Shown in pieces: positions 1-6,382 of a stretch of 10,164 bases of DNA. The first letter of the stretch is position 1, and each line of letters begins with the position of its first letter. The notes under the pieces were generated by a model, which was given only the letters and a program-made list of their open reading frames with translations, was not told the DNA's origin and did no database searches. The stretch comes from Pseudomonadota bacterium (GTDB taxonomy: Bacteria > Pseudomonadota > Alphaproteobacteria > Micropepsales > Micropepsaceae). The position numbers and the translations under genes were made by a program. The stretch is taken from positions 1 to 10,164 of the forward strand of contig JANYBR010000527.1 in assembly GCA_025360685.1 (NCBI GenBank), read 5' to 3'.

Positions 1-58
1 GCGAGACGGCATGATCGATCGCCAATCTGCGGCCAGAACATATGAACCTGCCCACGCT
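1..58 (+). repeat. Left arm of a perfect 58-bp inverted repeat
   Basis: This segment is the exact reverse complement of 185-242 over all 58 bases, and the match stops at 58/185. The outer end is at the window edge, so the arm may be longer. The 126-bp spacer contains a smaller inverted repeat. It is unlike a terminator because the arms are long and there is no T-run. It looks like two opposed copies of a mobile or repetitive sequence. Confidence 0.9.
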
Positions 59-184
59 TCAGCCAAGGTCAGCTTTTGATTGCCGCCCGCCGGTGAGGCC
101 GCGAGGACATCATTTGTCTGGCGTCATAGCGGCTGCGCTCCGATTCGAACATGATTCGCAACGGCGTTAATTGCGGCTATGACG

Positions 185-242
185 AGCGTGGGCAGGTTCA
201 TATGTTCTGGCCGCAGATTGGCGATCGATCATGCCGTCTCGC
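185..242 (-). repeat. Right arm of a perfect 58-bp inverted repeat
   Basis: Exact reverse complement of 1-58. On the minus strand it follows directly after a possible gene remnant whose TGA lies at about 232-230 inside this arm. The perfect identity of the two arms implies a recent duplication or active maintenance. Neither arm codes for anything recognisable. Confidence 0.9.
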
Positions 243-385
243 CTGCAATTCGCCCAATCAGCAAGACCAACTCTTCGCAAACATGTTTTGGGTCGCGAAC
301 CGGCGCGCCGGACAATGTCGAACGACGATTGATCCAAAACGAAGCAGAGCCTCAATCTGACTATCTTGATCTTACTGCTGAGTTT

Positions 386-460
386 TGGTGAGCCCGGATG
401 GGATCGAACCATCGACCCTCTGATTAAAAGTCAGATGCTCTGCCGCTGAGCTACGGGCTC
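386..460 (-). tRNA. tRNA-Lys (anticodon TTT)
   Basis: Read on the minus strand, the sequence folds into a full cloverleaf. The acceptor stem pairs GAGCCCG with CGGGCTC. The D arm is GCTC-AGCGGCA-GAGC. The anticodon stem TCTGA/TCAGA carries the loop CTTTTAA, giving anticodon TTT at 428-426. The T arm is GATGG-TTCGATC-CCATC. The discriminator base is A at 389, and a CCA tail is encoded at 388-386. The gene is convergent with nothing on its 3' side. Upstream is the end of tgt, and a strong promoter overlaps that end. The tgt product does not act on tRNA-Lys (its targets have GUN anticodons), so the adjacency is not functional pairing. Confidence 0.97.
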
Positions 461-476
461 TTCCAAACGCGGGCGG

Positions 477-505
477 ACCATAGGTGCGGGGTCGGCAAGG
501 GTCAA
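477..505 (-). promoter_or_regulatory. Sigma-70-type promoter for tRNA-Lys
   Basis: On the minus strand TTGACC (505-500) is followed after exactly 17 bases by TATGGT (482-477), close to the -35 and -10 consensus. Transcription would start near 470, giving a leader of about 10 bases before the mature tRNA 5' end at 460. A GC-rich stretch lies between the -10 and the start, as is common for stringently controlled stable-RNA promoters. The -35 box overlaps the tgt stop codon (504-502). Confidence 0.75.
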
Positions 506-1641
506 TCAAGCATTTCAGGTGATTTTTCCACCTCGCGGGGATAGGCCGCCGCAATCCGCGCCACGGTTTCCGCCAGCCGGCCGGCCGCGATCGCTTCGCG
601 CAGATCGGCCATCAAGTCCTGGAAATAGGTCAAGTTGTGCCATGTCAGCAGCATTGACGCGATGATCTCACCGCTTTTGACAACATGATGAAGATAGGCG
701 CGGCTGAACTGCCGGCACGCCGGACAGCGACACTTCTCGTCCAGCGGCGAGGCATCCTGTGCGTGGCGGGCATTGCGCAGATTGAGCGTACCGTACCGCG
801 TGAAGGCCTGTCCGTTCCGCCCCGAGCGCGTCGGCAGCACGCAGTCGAACATGTCGATCCCGCGCAGTACGGCACCGGCGATGTCGTCGGGCTTGCCTAC
901 GCCCATGAGATAGTGCGGACGATCGTTCGGCAGATGCGGAACAGTCGCATCCAGGACATCGAACATCGCGCGCTGATCTTCGCCGACAGCGAGTCCTCCA
1001 AGGGCGTAGCCGTCGAAGTCGATTTCACATAGCGCCTGAACGGACCGACGGCGCAATGCCGGATAGACGCCGCCTTGAACAATGCCAAAACACGCTCGAC
1101 CCGGCTGTGTGTCGAATGCGGCCTTCGACCGCGACGCCCAACGCATGGAGAGTGAAAGCGATTTCTCGATCTCGGCTTCCGCGGCCGGATAGGCTGGACA
1201 TTCGTCCAATACCATCTGGATGTCTGAGCCCAGCAAGCGCTGAATTTCCATCGCCCTTTCCGGGGAGAGGAATTCCTCATTGCCGTCGATGTGGGAACGA
1301 AAGCGAACGCCCTCCTCCGTGATCTTGCGCAGCTTCGACAGGGACATGACCTGAAAGCCGCCGGAGTCGGTGAGGATCGGCCCGTCCCAGCCCATGAATT
1401 TGTGCAAGCCTCCCAACCGACAGATCAGTTCGGCGCCGGGCCGGAGCATCAGATGATAGGTGTTTCCCAGCACGATGTCGGCGCCCGTTTGGCGCACTGA
1501 GGCCGGTAGCATCGCCTTCACGGTGGCGGCGGTTCCGACCGGCATGAAAGCCGGCGTGCGAATGTCGCCACGTGGAGTTTTCAACACTCCAGCGCGCGCG
1601 GCACCGTCAGTTGCAGAAATTTCAAGGCGAAAACCACTCAC
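502..1641 (-). CDS. tgt: tRNA-guanine transglycosylase (queuine tRNA-ribosyltransferase)
   Basis: The enzyme swaps guanine at position 34 of tRNAs with GUN anticodons (Asp, Asn, His, Tyr) for preQ1, the committed step of queuosine formation in the cytoplasm. The 379-residue protein has the full family length. It shows the TDSGGFQ motif with the general acid/base Asp92, the substrate loop GIVQGGVY (187-194) and GGLAVGE (215-221). It also has MFDCVLPTR with the nucleophile Asp266, and a zinc site formed by Cys304, Cys306, Cys309 and His335. The start is GTG (1641-1639). It overlaps the queA stop by four bases (GTGA), so translation is probably coupled to queA. The stop is TGA, and the tRNA-Lys promoter overlaps it. 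All catalytic residues are intact. Confidence 0.97.
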   Translation of the reverse strand: MSGFRLEISATDGAARAGVLKTPRGDIRTPAFMPVGTAATVKAMLPASVRQTGADIVLGNTYHLMLRPGAELICRLGGLHKFMGWDGPILTDSGGFQVMSLSKLRKITEEGVRFRSHIDGNEEFLSPERAMEIQRLLGSDIQMVLDECPAYPAAEAEIEKSLSLSMRWASRSKAAFDTQPGRACFGIVQGGVYPALRRRSVQALCEIDFDGYALGGLAVGEDQRAMFDVLDATVPHLPNDRPHYLMGVGKPDDIAGAVLRGIDMFDCVLPTRSGRNGQAFTRYGTLNLRNARHAQDASPLDEKCRCPACRQFSRAYLHHVVKSGEIIASMLLTWHNLTYFQDLMADLREAIAAGRLAETVARIAAAYPREVEKSPEMLD

Positions 1642-2693
1642 GATACCGGCCGAAACAAAAGGCAGGCGTCGCCATAGGAGTAGAAGCGATAGTTCTCACG
1701 GATGGCCTCGGCGTAAGCGTCGCGCATCACGTCCAGGCCGCAAAAGGCGCTGACCAGCATGAAGAGAGTCGAACGTGGCAGATGAAAATTCGTCAAGAGC
1801 ACATCCACCGCTTTGAACTTGTATCCCGGCGTAATGAAGATATCCGTATCGCCCGAATAGGGCAAAATCGCGCCGCCGCTCGATGCGGCCGTTTCGAGCG
1901 CGCGAAGCGAAGTCGTTCCGACCGAGATGATGCATCCTCCGTCTTCGCGAACAGCGTTGAGCCGGGCCGACGTGGCGCTGTCGATCTTGAGCCACTCCGG
2001 ATGCATATGATGTTCCGCCGTGTTCTCGGCATTGACGGGCAGGAACGTGCCGGCGCCGACATGCAAGGTGATCGTTTCGTGCCCAATCCCGCGATCCGAG
2101 AGGCGCCGCAACAGTCCGGCTGTGAAGTGCAGTCCAGCGGTCGGTGCGGCCACCGATCCATCATGACGCGCGAAGACCGTCTGATAGTCTGCGCGATCAC
2201 GATCATCAGCCGACCGCTTGCCAGCAATATAGGGCGGTAGCGGCACTTCGCCTTGCTCTTCGATTTGTTCATCCAGCGCATCGTCTGACAGTGCAAACTT
2301 GAGCTCGATTTCTCCGCCCTCGCCTCGCCGTACGACCGAGGCCGTCAGCGACGAACCAAGCTGCAACGCGTCACCCTCGGCAAGCTTTCGTGCGGGCCGG
2401 GCGAAGGCAAGAAACCGATCTTTGGCAATGCGGCGGTGCAAAAGAATTTCAATCTTCGGAGAGGCCGCGCCACGGCCAGCGCGATGCCCCCGCAGTCGCG
2501 CATTGATCACCCTTGTGTCGTTCAATACCAGGCAGTCCGGCCGCCGCAGCAGGTCAGGCAAATCCCGCACAAGCCTGTGCGAACGCCGGCCGGCTGCGTC
2601 GACGACCAGCAGACGCGCGTTATCTCGCGGTTCTGCCGGTCGCAGCGCGATCTGCTCGTCGGGTAGTGTAAAGTCAAACTCCGAGACCTTCAT
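1638..2693 (-). CDS. queA: S-adenosylmethionine:tRNA ribosyltransferase-isomerase
   Basis: QueA transfers and rearranges the ribosyl part of S-adenosylmethionine onto preQ1-modified tRNA to make epoxyqueuosine, the step after Tgt. I chose the ATG at 2693, giving 351 residues that begin MKVSEFDFTLP, the usual N-terminus of the family. An upstream in-frame ATG at 2735 would add 14 atypical residues. Family motifs seen are ALRPAEPRD near the start, NDTRVINARLRG, PTAGLHFT, VGAGTFLPV, SVGTTSLRALE, TDIFITPGYKF and the C-terminal LLTNFHLPRSTLFMLVSAF. The stop overlaps the tgt start, so the two form one operon transcribed leftward. No strong Shine-Dalgarno precedes either start. The 122 bp to the next gene upstream probably carry the operon promoter, but I could not pick clear boxes. 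Confidence 0.96.
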   Translation of the reverse strand: MKVSEFDFTLPDEQIALRPAEPRDNARLLVVDAAGRRSHRLVRDLPDLLRRPDCLVLNDTRVINARLRGHRAGRGAASPKIEILLHRRIAKDRFLAFARPARKLAEGDALQLGSSLTASVVRRGEGGEIELKFALSDDALDEQIEEQGEVPLPPYIAGKRSADDRDRADYQTVFARHDGSVAAPTAGLHFTAGLLRRLSDRGIGHETITLHVGAGTFLPVNAENTAEHHMHPEWLKIDSATSARLNAVREDGGCIISVGTTSLRALETAASSGGAILPYSGDTDIFITPGYKFKAVDVLLTNFHLPRSTLFMLVSAFCGLDVMRDAYAEAIRENYRFYSYGDACLLFRPVS

Positions 2694-2780
2694 GGACCAA
2701 CTGGTGATGCAATCGCTGACGCGAGGCAACACCATACCTTGTGACGCAGGTCAATGGCCGCTGAGGAACGGTGTCCGCCC

Positions 2781-2795
2781 GGCCGGCTGCCGGCC
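2781..2795. other. GC-rich perfect hairpin between the WecA-like gene and queA
   Basis: GGCCGG, loop CTG, then CCGGCC; the palindrome is perfect around one central T. It lies 20 bp beyond the stop of the WecA-like gene (minus strand). No T-run follows on the minus strand, so it is not a standard intrinsic terminator. It could still stabilise the mRNA 3' end or pause transcription before queA. Confidence 0.35.
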
Positions 2796-2815
2796 AAACG
2801 GGGTTGCGGAGCGAA

Positions 2816-3940
2816 CTATGAGTGGTCGCGCTTTCGCTCTTTGTTATCGAGCAGGACGACATTGTCGTTTCCGGTCTGGTGCACGCGACGGTCCTTTGGA
2901 CTGGTCTCGACAGTTGCTTCTTCAATGGCACTCGCCTGGCCGAGCCACGCGAAGCTCAAATAGAACGCCACCAGTACCATCAGACAGACAAGAGACATGT
3001 CCGGCCTCAATGAAGCGGCAAGCGACGTCAAACCGACTGCCCCGAGATAAATCAGCAGAGCGTAGCTTTTTCCGAGATGGTCCTGCAGGCGATGATGAAA
3101 GTGATTGCGGTCACCGTCCGACGGTACCTGACCGCGCAGCATCCGTGTGACCATTAGGCGGACACAATCCATCACTGGTATGAAAAACCAAACCATGATG
3201 GTTTCGGCGGAAACGCCCCATTTGTTGTGCGCACGCATAGCGAGAATTCCAAAGACAAACGTGACTCCGTAGGTGCCGGAATCGCCGAGAAAGACACGAC
3301 CAGCCATGTTGAAAACAAACGCGACGAGTGCGGTCTCGAATAGTACCTGGGCTGCGCCTTGCGTTGAGCCACCCGTTACAATCATCAGACAGGCCGACCA
3401 AATGACGAACATGCCCGTGACGATGCCGTTCTGACCGTCCGCCATGTTCACAGCGTTGACAAAACCGGCCATCGATAGAGCCATCAGAATATAGCCGGCC
3501 CACGGTGCAAGCGAGAGCGGCTTGAAGCTGCCCCAGTTCAGCCGTGCCGGTAACAGATTGGGATCGAGAGCGAGCGCTATGGCGGTCAGGAGCAACAGTG
3601 ATGCCAAGCGGCTGGACGGCGAAGTACTCGATTGGTCGTCGGCGTATCCAACCAATGTTGCTCCCGCCCCACACAGTACGATCACCACCACAAGTCGTTC
3701 GCTGGCGTCGTGGCTCCAGAACAGAGTTCCGGCACCCCACAAAAGCAGGGGGACCATGATCGCTAAACCTCCGACTAGAGGTGTGACCTGCGGATGCCGT
3801 TTCCGGAATAAATCCGGGTGATCCATGATGCCCAGTTTTTCAGCGATCAGCGGCGCGTGGAATAGGATGACGAGCGAGGCGATCAGCGCGCCAAAAAGCA
3901 TGCCGCCGGACACGGAATCGAGAGCCAGGTTCATCAACAT
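2816..3940 (-). CDS. WecA/MraY-superfamily sugar-phosphate transferase (glycosyltransferase family 4)
   Basis: This is a polytopic inner-membrane protein of 374 residues with about ten hydrophobic segments. Family members transfer a (N-acetyl)hexosamine 1-phosphate from a UDP-sugar to undecaprenyl phosphate, starting a surface polysaccharide such as O-antigen, capsule or exopolysaccharide. Motifs in order are Asp101-Asp102 in GYADDQ, NAVNMADGQNG (162-172), FLGDSGT with Asp220 (218-223), and HFHHRL (280-285). These match the DD, NxxNxxDGxDG, GDSG and HxHH motifs of the WecA group rather than MraY. Two positions deviate. The usual DDxxD has Ser in place of the last Asp, and the second Asp of DGxDG is Asn171. 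The C-terminal ~40 residues are charged. The ATG at 3934 (residue 3) is better spaced from the purine-rich GGGGA than the ATG at 3940, so the true start may be six bases downstream. The sugar specificity is not readable. Confidence 0.88.
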   Translation of the reverse strand: MLMNLALDSVSGGMLFGALIASLVILFHAPLIAEKLGIMDHPDLFRKRHPQVTPLVGGLAIMVPLLLWGAGTLFWSHDASERLVVVIVLCGAGATLVGYADDQSSTSPSSRLASLLLLTAIALALDPNLLPARLNWGSFKPLSLAPWAGYILMALSMAGFVNAVNMADGQNGIVTGMFVIWSACLMIVTGGSTQGAAQVLFETALVAFVFNMAGRVFLGDSGTYGVTFVFGILAMRAHNKWGVSAETIMVWFFIPVMDCVRLMVTRMLRGQVPSDGDRNHFHHRLQDHLGKSYALLIYLGAVGLTSLAASLRPDMSLVCLMVLVAFYLSFAWLGQASAIEEATVETSPKDRRVHQTGNDNVVLLDNKERKRDHS

Positions 3941-3968
3941 TCCCCGCCTGACGCCACTTGTGCAGCGT

Positions 3969-3983
3969 CGACACGACGTGTCG
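3969..3983. promoter_or_regulatory. Perfect 15-bp palindrome, candidate operator
   Basis: CGACACG-A-CGTGTCG lies 28 bp upstream of the WecA-like start, in the region between divergent genes. A second CGACACG begins 33 bp away at 4002, about three helical turns, and is cut by the insertion sequence. Position and symmetry suggest a binding site for a dimeric repressor such as a TetR- or GntR-type protein. No such regulator is encoded in the window, so this is inference. Confidence 0.45.
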
Positions 3984-4012
3984 CTTCGGTGAACTTTGGG
4001 ACGACACGTCTA

Positions 4013-4027
4013 GGGTCTGTACTCACA
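4013..4027 (+). repeat. Left terminal inverted repeat of the IS
   Basis: GGGTCTGTACTCACA, matching the inverted right end at 14 of 15 positions. A TA duplication flanks it on the outside. Confidence 0.92.
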
Positions 4028-4080
4028 TAGAGCATTGAAAATTTAGGCGAACAGTGATTCACCGTGATCGGAGGTGGATC

Positions 4081-4826
4081 ATGAGATTTGATTTGTCCGA
4101 TGAGGAGTGGTTGCTCCTCGAGCCGTTGCTGCCCAACAGCCGCAAGAGCGCCCGGGTCGATGACCGCAAGATCATGAATGCGATCTTTTATGTGCTGCGG
4201 ACCGGCATGCCATGGCGGGACTTGCCCGAACGTTATGGCCCATACACAACCGCCTATAATCGCTTCAACCGCTGGTCCCGACGTGGCATTTGGAAGAAAA
4301 TCTTCGACAAGCTGGCCTCAAAATCACGCGACAGCCTTTATCTGATCGACAGCACTATCGTGAAGGCCCATCGGGCGGCCAGCGGCGCAAAAGGGGGGAA
4401 CAAAATCAGGCTATCGGCGTCAGCCGGGGCGGGCGCAGTACGAAAATCCACGCGGTCGTCGACAGCAAAGGCCGCCCGCTGAATTTCATCGTGACCGGTG
4501 GCCAAGTCCATGACAGCCAAGTTGTCGAAGAGGTTTTGAACACACCAAATCCGGCGTTCGCCGTTTCCGCCGACAAGGCCTATGACAGCCAGAAGGTGCG
4601 CCAGCAAATCGAGGACGAAGGGTCTCTTCCCGTCATTCCCAGCCGCAGCACCGCCACCAAGAAAGCGTACTGTCCCAAGCGCATCTACAGGCAGCGCCAC
4701 AAGATTGAGAACTACTTCTGCCGCATCAAGGATTGGTGACGCATTGCAACCCGTTACGACAAACTCGCCAGAAACTACCTCGCCGCCGCAACCATTGTCG
4801 GCGCCCTCGTCTGGATCAAGTTGTGA
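4081..4826 (+). pseudogene. IS5-family DDE transposase, frameshifted and with a premature stop
   Basis: The ATG at 4081 is preceded by GGAGG (4070-4074) at six bases, a better start than the GTG at 4054. The first frame gives an N-terminal DUF4096-like part (RFDLSDEEW, MPWRDLPERYG) and the first catalytic Asp in LIDSTIVKAHR. A -1 shift at the run of six G (4393-4398) joins it to the second frame, QAIGVSRGGRSTKIHA. That frame carries the second Asp (SADKAYD) and the Glu with its E-(6)-K signature, KIENYFCRIK. The shift resembles the programmed frameshift of this IS group. After KDW a TGA at 4737-4739 replaces what is normally an Arg codon. The same frame then runs on for 28 family-like residues (RIATRYDKLARN...) to a TGA at 4824-4826. 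Full length would be about 248 residues; the stop leaves about 219. The loss falls after the catalytic triad, so residual activity is possible, but the copy is probably defective. Confidence 0.85.
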
Positions 4827-4836
4827 GTCCAGACCC
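4822..4836 (-). repeat. Right terminal inverted repeat of the IS
   Basis: The reverse complement is GGGTCTGGACTCACA, differing from the left end at one base. It overlaps the last codons of the transposase frame. Confidence 0.92.
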
Positions 4837-4890
4837 TAGTCGCGCCCTGCAAAACCTGTTTTTCTTGAGAAGACCTGACAGGAAATTCCG

Positions 4891-6348
4891 ATGATCGGCA
4901 TTACCGCCTATGGCGCCTACATTCCGCGCCGACGCCTGCAGCGCAAATCCGTGGCGCAGGCCAATGCCTGGTTCGCACCCAACCTTGTCGGCGGCGCCAA
5001 AGGCGAACGCGCTATGGCGAACTGGGATGAAGATGCCATCACCATGGCATTCGAGGCTGGCCGTGATTGCGTTCCTGCGAGCGATCCCGTCAAAGATCGC
5101 GCGCATATCGACGGCGTATACTTCGCCTCGACGACTCTGCCCTACGCCGATCGGCTGAATGCCGGCATCGTCGCCGCGGCGCTCGGTCTTGGCGAGGGGA
5201 TTTCGTCGGTCGATCTTTCATCGTCTCAGCGTGCCGGTACGTCGGCGCTGATCGCGGCGCTCGACGCCGTGGCGGGCGGACGCCTCAAATCCCCGTTGCT
5301 GCTGGCGAGCGACAAGCGCAAGGCACGGGCCGCATCGTCGCAGGAGCTGGCCTATGGCGACGCGGCTGCCGCATTTGCCTTGGGCAGCGACAATGTCATC
5401 GCGAAATTCATCGGCAGCCACACACTTACTCTCGACTTTGTGGATCACTTTCGCGGCGAGGGCGAGGACTTCGACTACAATTGGGAAGAGCGCTGGATCC
5501 GCGACGAAGGCTACTCCAAGATTGTTCCTGCGATCGTCAAGGAACTCCTCGAAAAGACGCACACGTCCGCATCGTCGATCGCACATTTCATCTTGCCTTG
5601 TCCGTTCGCCAAGCTTGACCAGGCCATCGCCAAGCAGTGCGGCATCGATCCGGCGAAGGTTCGTGACAGTCTTGCCGTCAATGTCGGCGACGCCGGAGCG
5701 GGGCACGCGCTGCTCATGCTCGTGCATGCCATCGAACAGGCCAAGGCCGGCGACAAAATACTTGTCGTCCAATTCGCGCATGGCGCCGATGCGTTGTTGT
5801 TCGAAGTCACGCCGAACCTGGCTGAACTTCCCAAACGCAATGGCGTCACCGGATCTCTGGCTCGCCGTAAGGAGGAAACAAACTACCTCAAGTTCCTCGG
5901 CTTCAACGGACTTGTTGAACTCGAGAAAGGCATGCGCTCCGAGGTTGACAAGCGCACCGCGCTGACCGTGCTCTACAGAAAGAGCGACATGCTGCTCAGC
6001 CTGATGGGCGGCAAGTGCCGTGTCTGCGGCACGGCGCAATATCCCAAGAGCCGCATCTGTGTGAATCCGAACTGCAAGGCGGTCGACAGCCAGGACGATT
6101 ATGGCTTCTCCGAGCAGCCCGGCTCGGTGCTGTCCTGGTCAGCCGACTTCCTGACCTACTCGATGGACCCGCCAAGTCACTACGGCATGATCACCTTCGC
6201 GGAGGGCGGGCGGCTGATGGCCGACATCACCGATGTGGAGCAAGGCCAGATCGATACCGGCACCAAGGTGCGCATGACGTTCCGAATCAAGGATTTCGAC
6301 CCAAAACGCGGCTTTGTACGCTACTTCTGGAAAGCTGTTCCGGTCTGA
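4891..6348 (+). CDS. HMG-CoA-synthase-like (thiolase-fold) protein fused to a DUF35 Zn-ribbon/OB-fold domain
   Basis: 485 residues, ATG at 4891 behind an AGGAAA Shine-Dalgarno. Residues 1 to about 350 are a thiolase-fold condensing-enzyme domain resembling COG3425 HMG-CoA synthases. Recognisable parts are the N-terminal GITAYGAYIPRRRL, YGDAAAAFALG (155-165) and NVGDAGAGHALLML (264-277). From about 360 follows a DUF35 module: a zinc ribbon with Cys376, Cys379, Cys390 and Cys395, then an OB-fold (GSVLSWSADFLTY, 411-423). DUF35 domains bind acyl-CoA and shuttle intermediates between condensing enzymes. By my eye alignment with archaeal HMG-CoA synthase, the catalytic Glu, Cys and His positions hold Thr (TTLPYAD, about 81-87), Gln113 (SSQRAGTSAL) and a Leu or Pro (LPCPFAKL, 235-242). 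Classical HMG-CoA synthesis is therefore doubtful. The amidohydrolase gene starts 34 bp downstream, which suggests an operon. A thiolase gene follows further on. A substrate-binding or decarboxylating role, or an unknown condensation, remains possible. Confidence 0.87.
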   Translation: MIGITAYGAYIPRRRLQRKSVAQANAWFAPNLVGGAKGERAMANWDEDAITMAFEAGRDCVPASDPVKDRAHIDGVYFASTTLPYADRLNAGIVAAALGLGEGISSVDLSSSQRAGTSALIAALDAVAGGRLKSPLLLASDKRKARAASSQELAYGDAAAAFALGSDNVIAKFIGSHTLTLDFVDHFRGEGEDFDYNWEERWIRDEGYSKIVPAIVKELLEKTHTSASSIAHFILPCPFAKLDQAIAKQCGIDPAKVRDSLAVNVGDAGAGHALLMLVHAIEQAKAGDKILVVQFAHGADALLFEVTPNLAELPKRNGVTGSLARRKEETNYLKFLGFNGLVELEKGMRSEVDKRTALTVLYRKSDMLLSLMGGKCRVCGTAQYPKSRICVNPNCKAVDSQDDYGFSEQPGSVLSWSADFLTYSMDPPSHYGMITFAEGGRLMADITDVEQGQIDTGTKVRMTFRIKDFDPKRGFVRYFWKAVPV

Positions 6349-6354
6349 TATAAT
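6346..6354 (+). promoter_or_regulatory. Candidate extended -10 promoter for the amidohydrolase
   Basis: TGATATAAT combines the extended -10 TGn with a perfect TATAAT, starting at the stop codon of the HMGS-like gene. No good -35 is present (TTCTGG at 6325-6330 is poor). Transcription would start near 6361, giving a leader of about 22 bases that carries the ribosome-binding site. A perfect -10 box is uncommon by chance in this GC-rich DNA. Confidence 0.4.
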
Positions 6355-6382
6355 TGCATCAACGATATTGGGGAGAGCGTCC

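Larger units (their letters stand above)
1..385. other. Gene-poor region downstream of tRNA-Lys, with an inverted repeat
   Basis: I see no convincing gene in this stretch. The short open frames on both strands resemble no family I recognise and lack good ribosome-binding sites. The region contains a long perfect inverted repeat (its own entry) and a nested 9-bp inverted repeat, CGTCATAGC at 122-130 against its complement at 176-184. On the minus strand, roughly 306-230, one frame ends in the protein-like stretch ELVLLIGRIAGETA before a TGA. It could be the decayed C-terminus of a gene, but I cannot name it. The position just beyond the tRNA 3' end fits a patch of inserted or decayed DNA. That is inference. 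Confidence 0.5.
4013..4836 (+). mobile_element. IS5-family insertion sequence (IS427-like group)
   Basis: The element is 824 bp and bounded by 15-bp terminal inverted repeats with one mismatch. The left end is GGGTCTGTACTCACA (4013-4027), and the right end inverted is GGGTCTGGACTCACA (4836-4822). A TA at 4011-4012 and at 4837-4838 is the likely 2-bp target duplication. The flanking bases also read CTA...TAG. Size, ends, TA target and a DDE transposase split over two frames fit the IS427 group of IS5. It sits between the divergent WecA-like and HMGS-like genes, only about 50 bp upstream of the latter, where it could separate that gene from upstream promoter elements. Confidence 0.93.

Noticed and set aside
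151..412. Overlapping short open frames on both strands near the tRNA
   Set aside because: They have no family resemblance or ribosome-binding sites, they overlap the inverted repeat, and one runs into the tRNA.
386..504. Functional link between tgt and tRNA-Lys
   Set aside because: Tgt acts on tRNAs with GUN anticodons, and this tRNA has TTT, so adjacency alone is not evidence.
2694..2815. Possible preQ1 riboswitch before queA
   Set aside because: I found no preQ1 aptamer-like pseudoknot or A-rich tail in this stretch. Only a GC hairpin is evident.
2299..3150. 283-codon plus-strand frame across queA and the WecA-like gene
   Set aside because: It spans two real minus-strand genes and their gap, and its composition (Arg/Ser/Pro-rich) is that of a spurious frame.
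4054..4080. GTG at 4054 as the transposase start
   Set aside because: The ATG at 4081 has GGAGG at the right distance and gives the family-typical N-terminus RFDLSDEEW.
5218..6039. 273-codon open frame on the minus strand opposite the HMGS-like gene
   Set aside because: Same reason: an antisense shadow of a well-supported gene.
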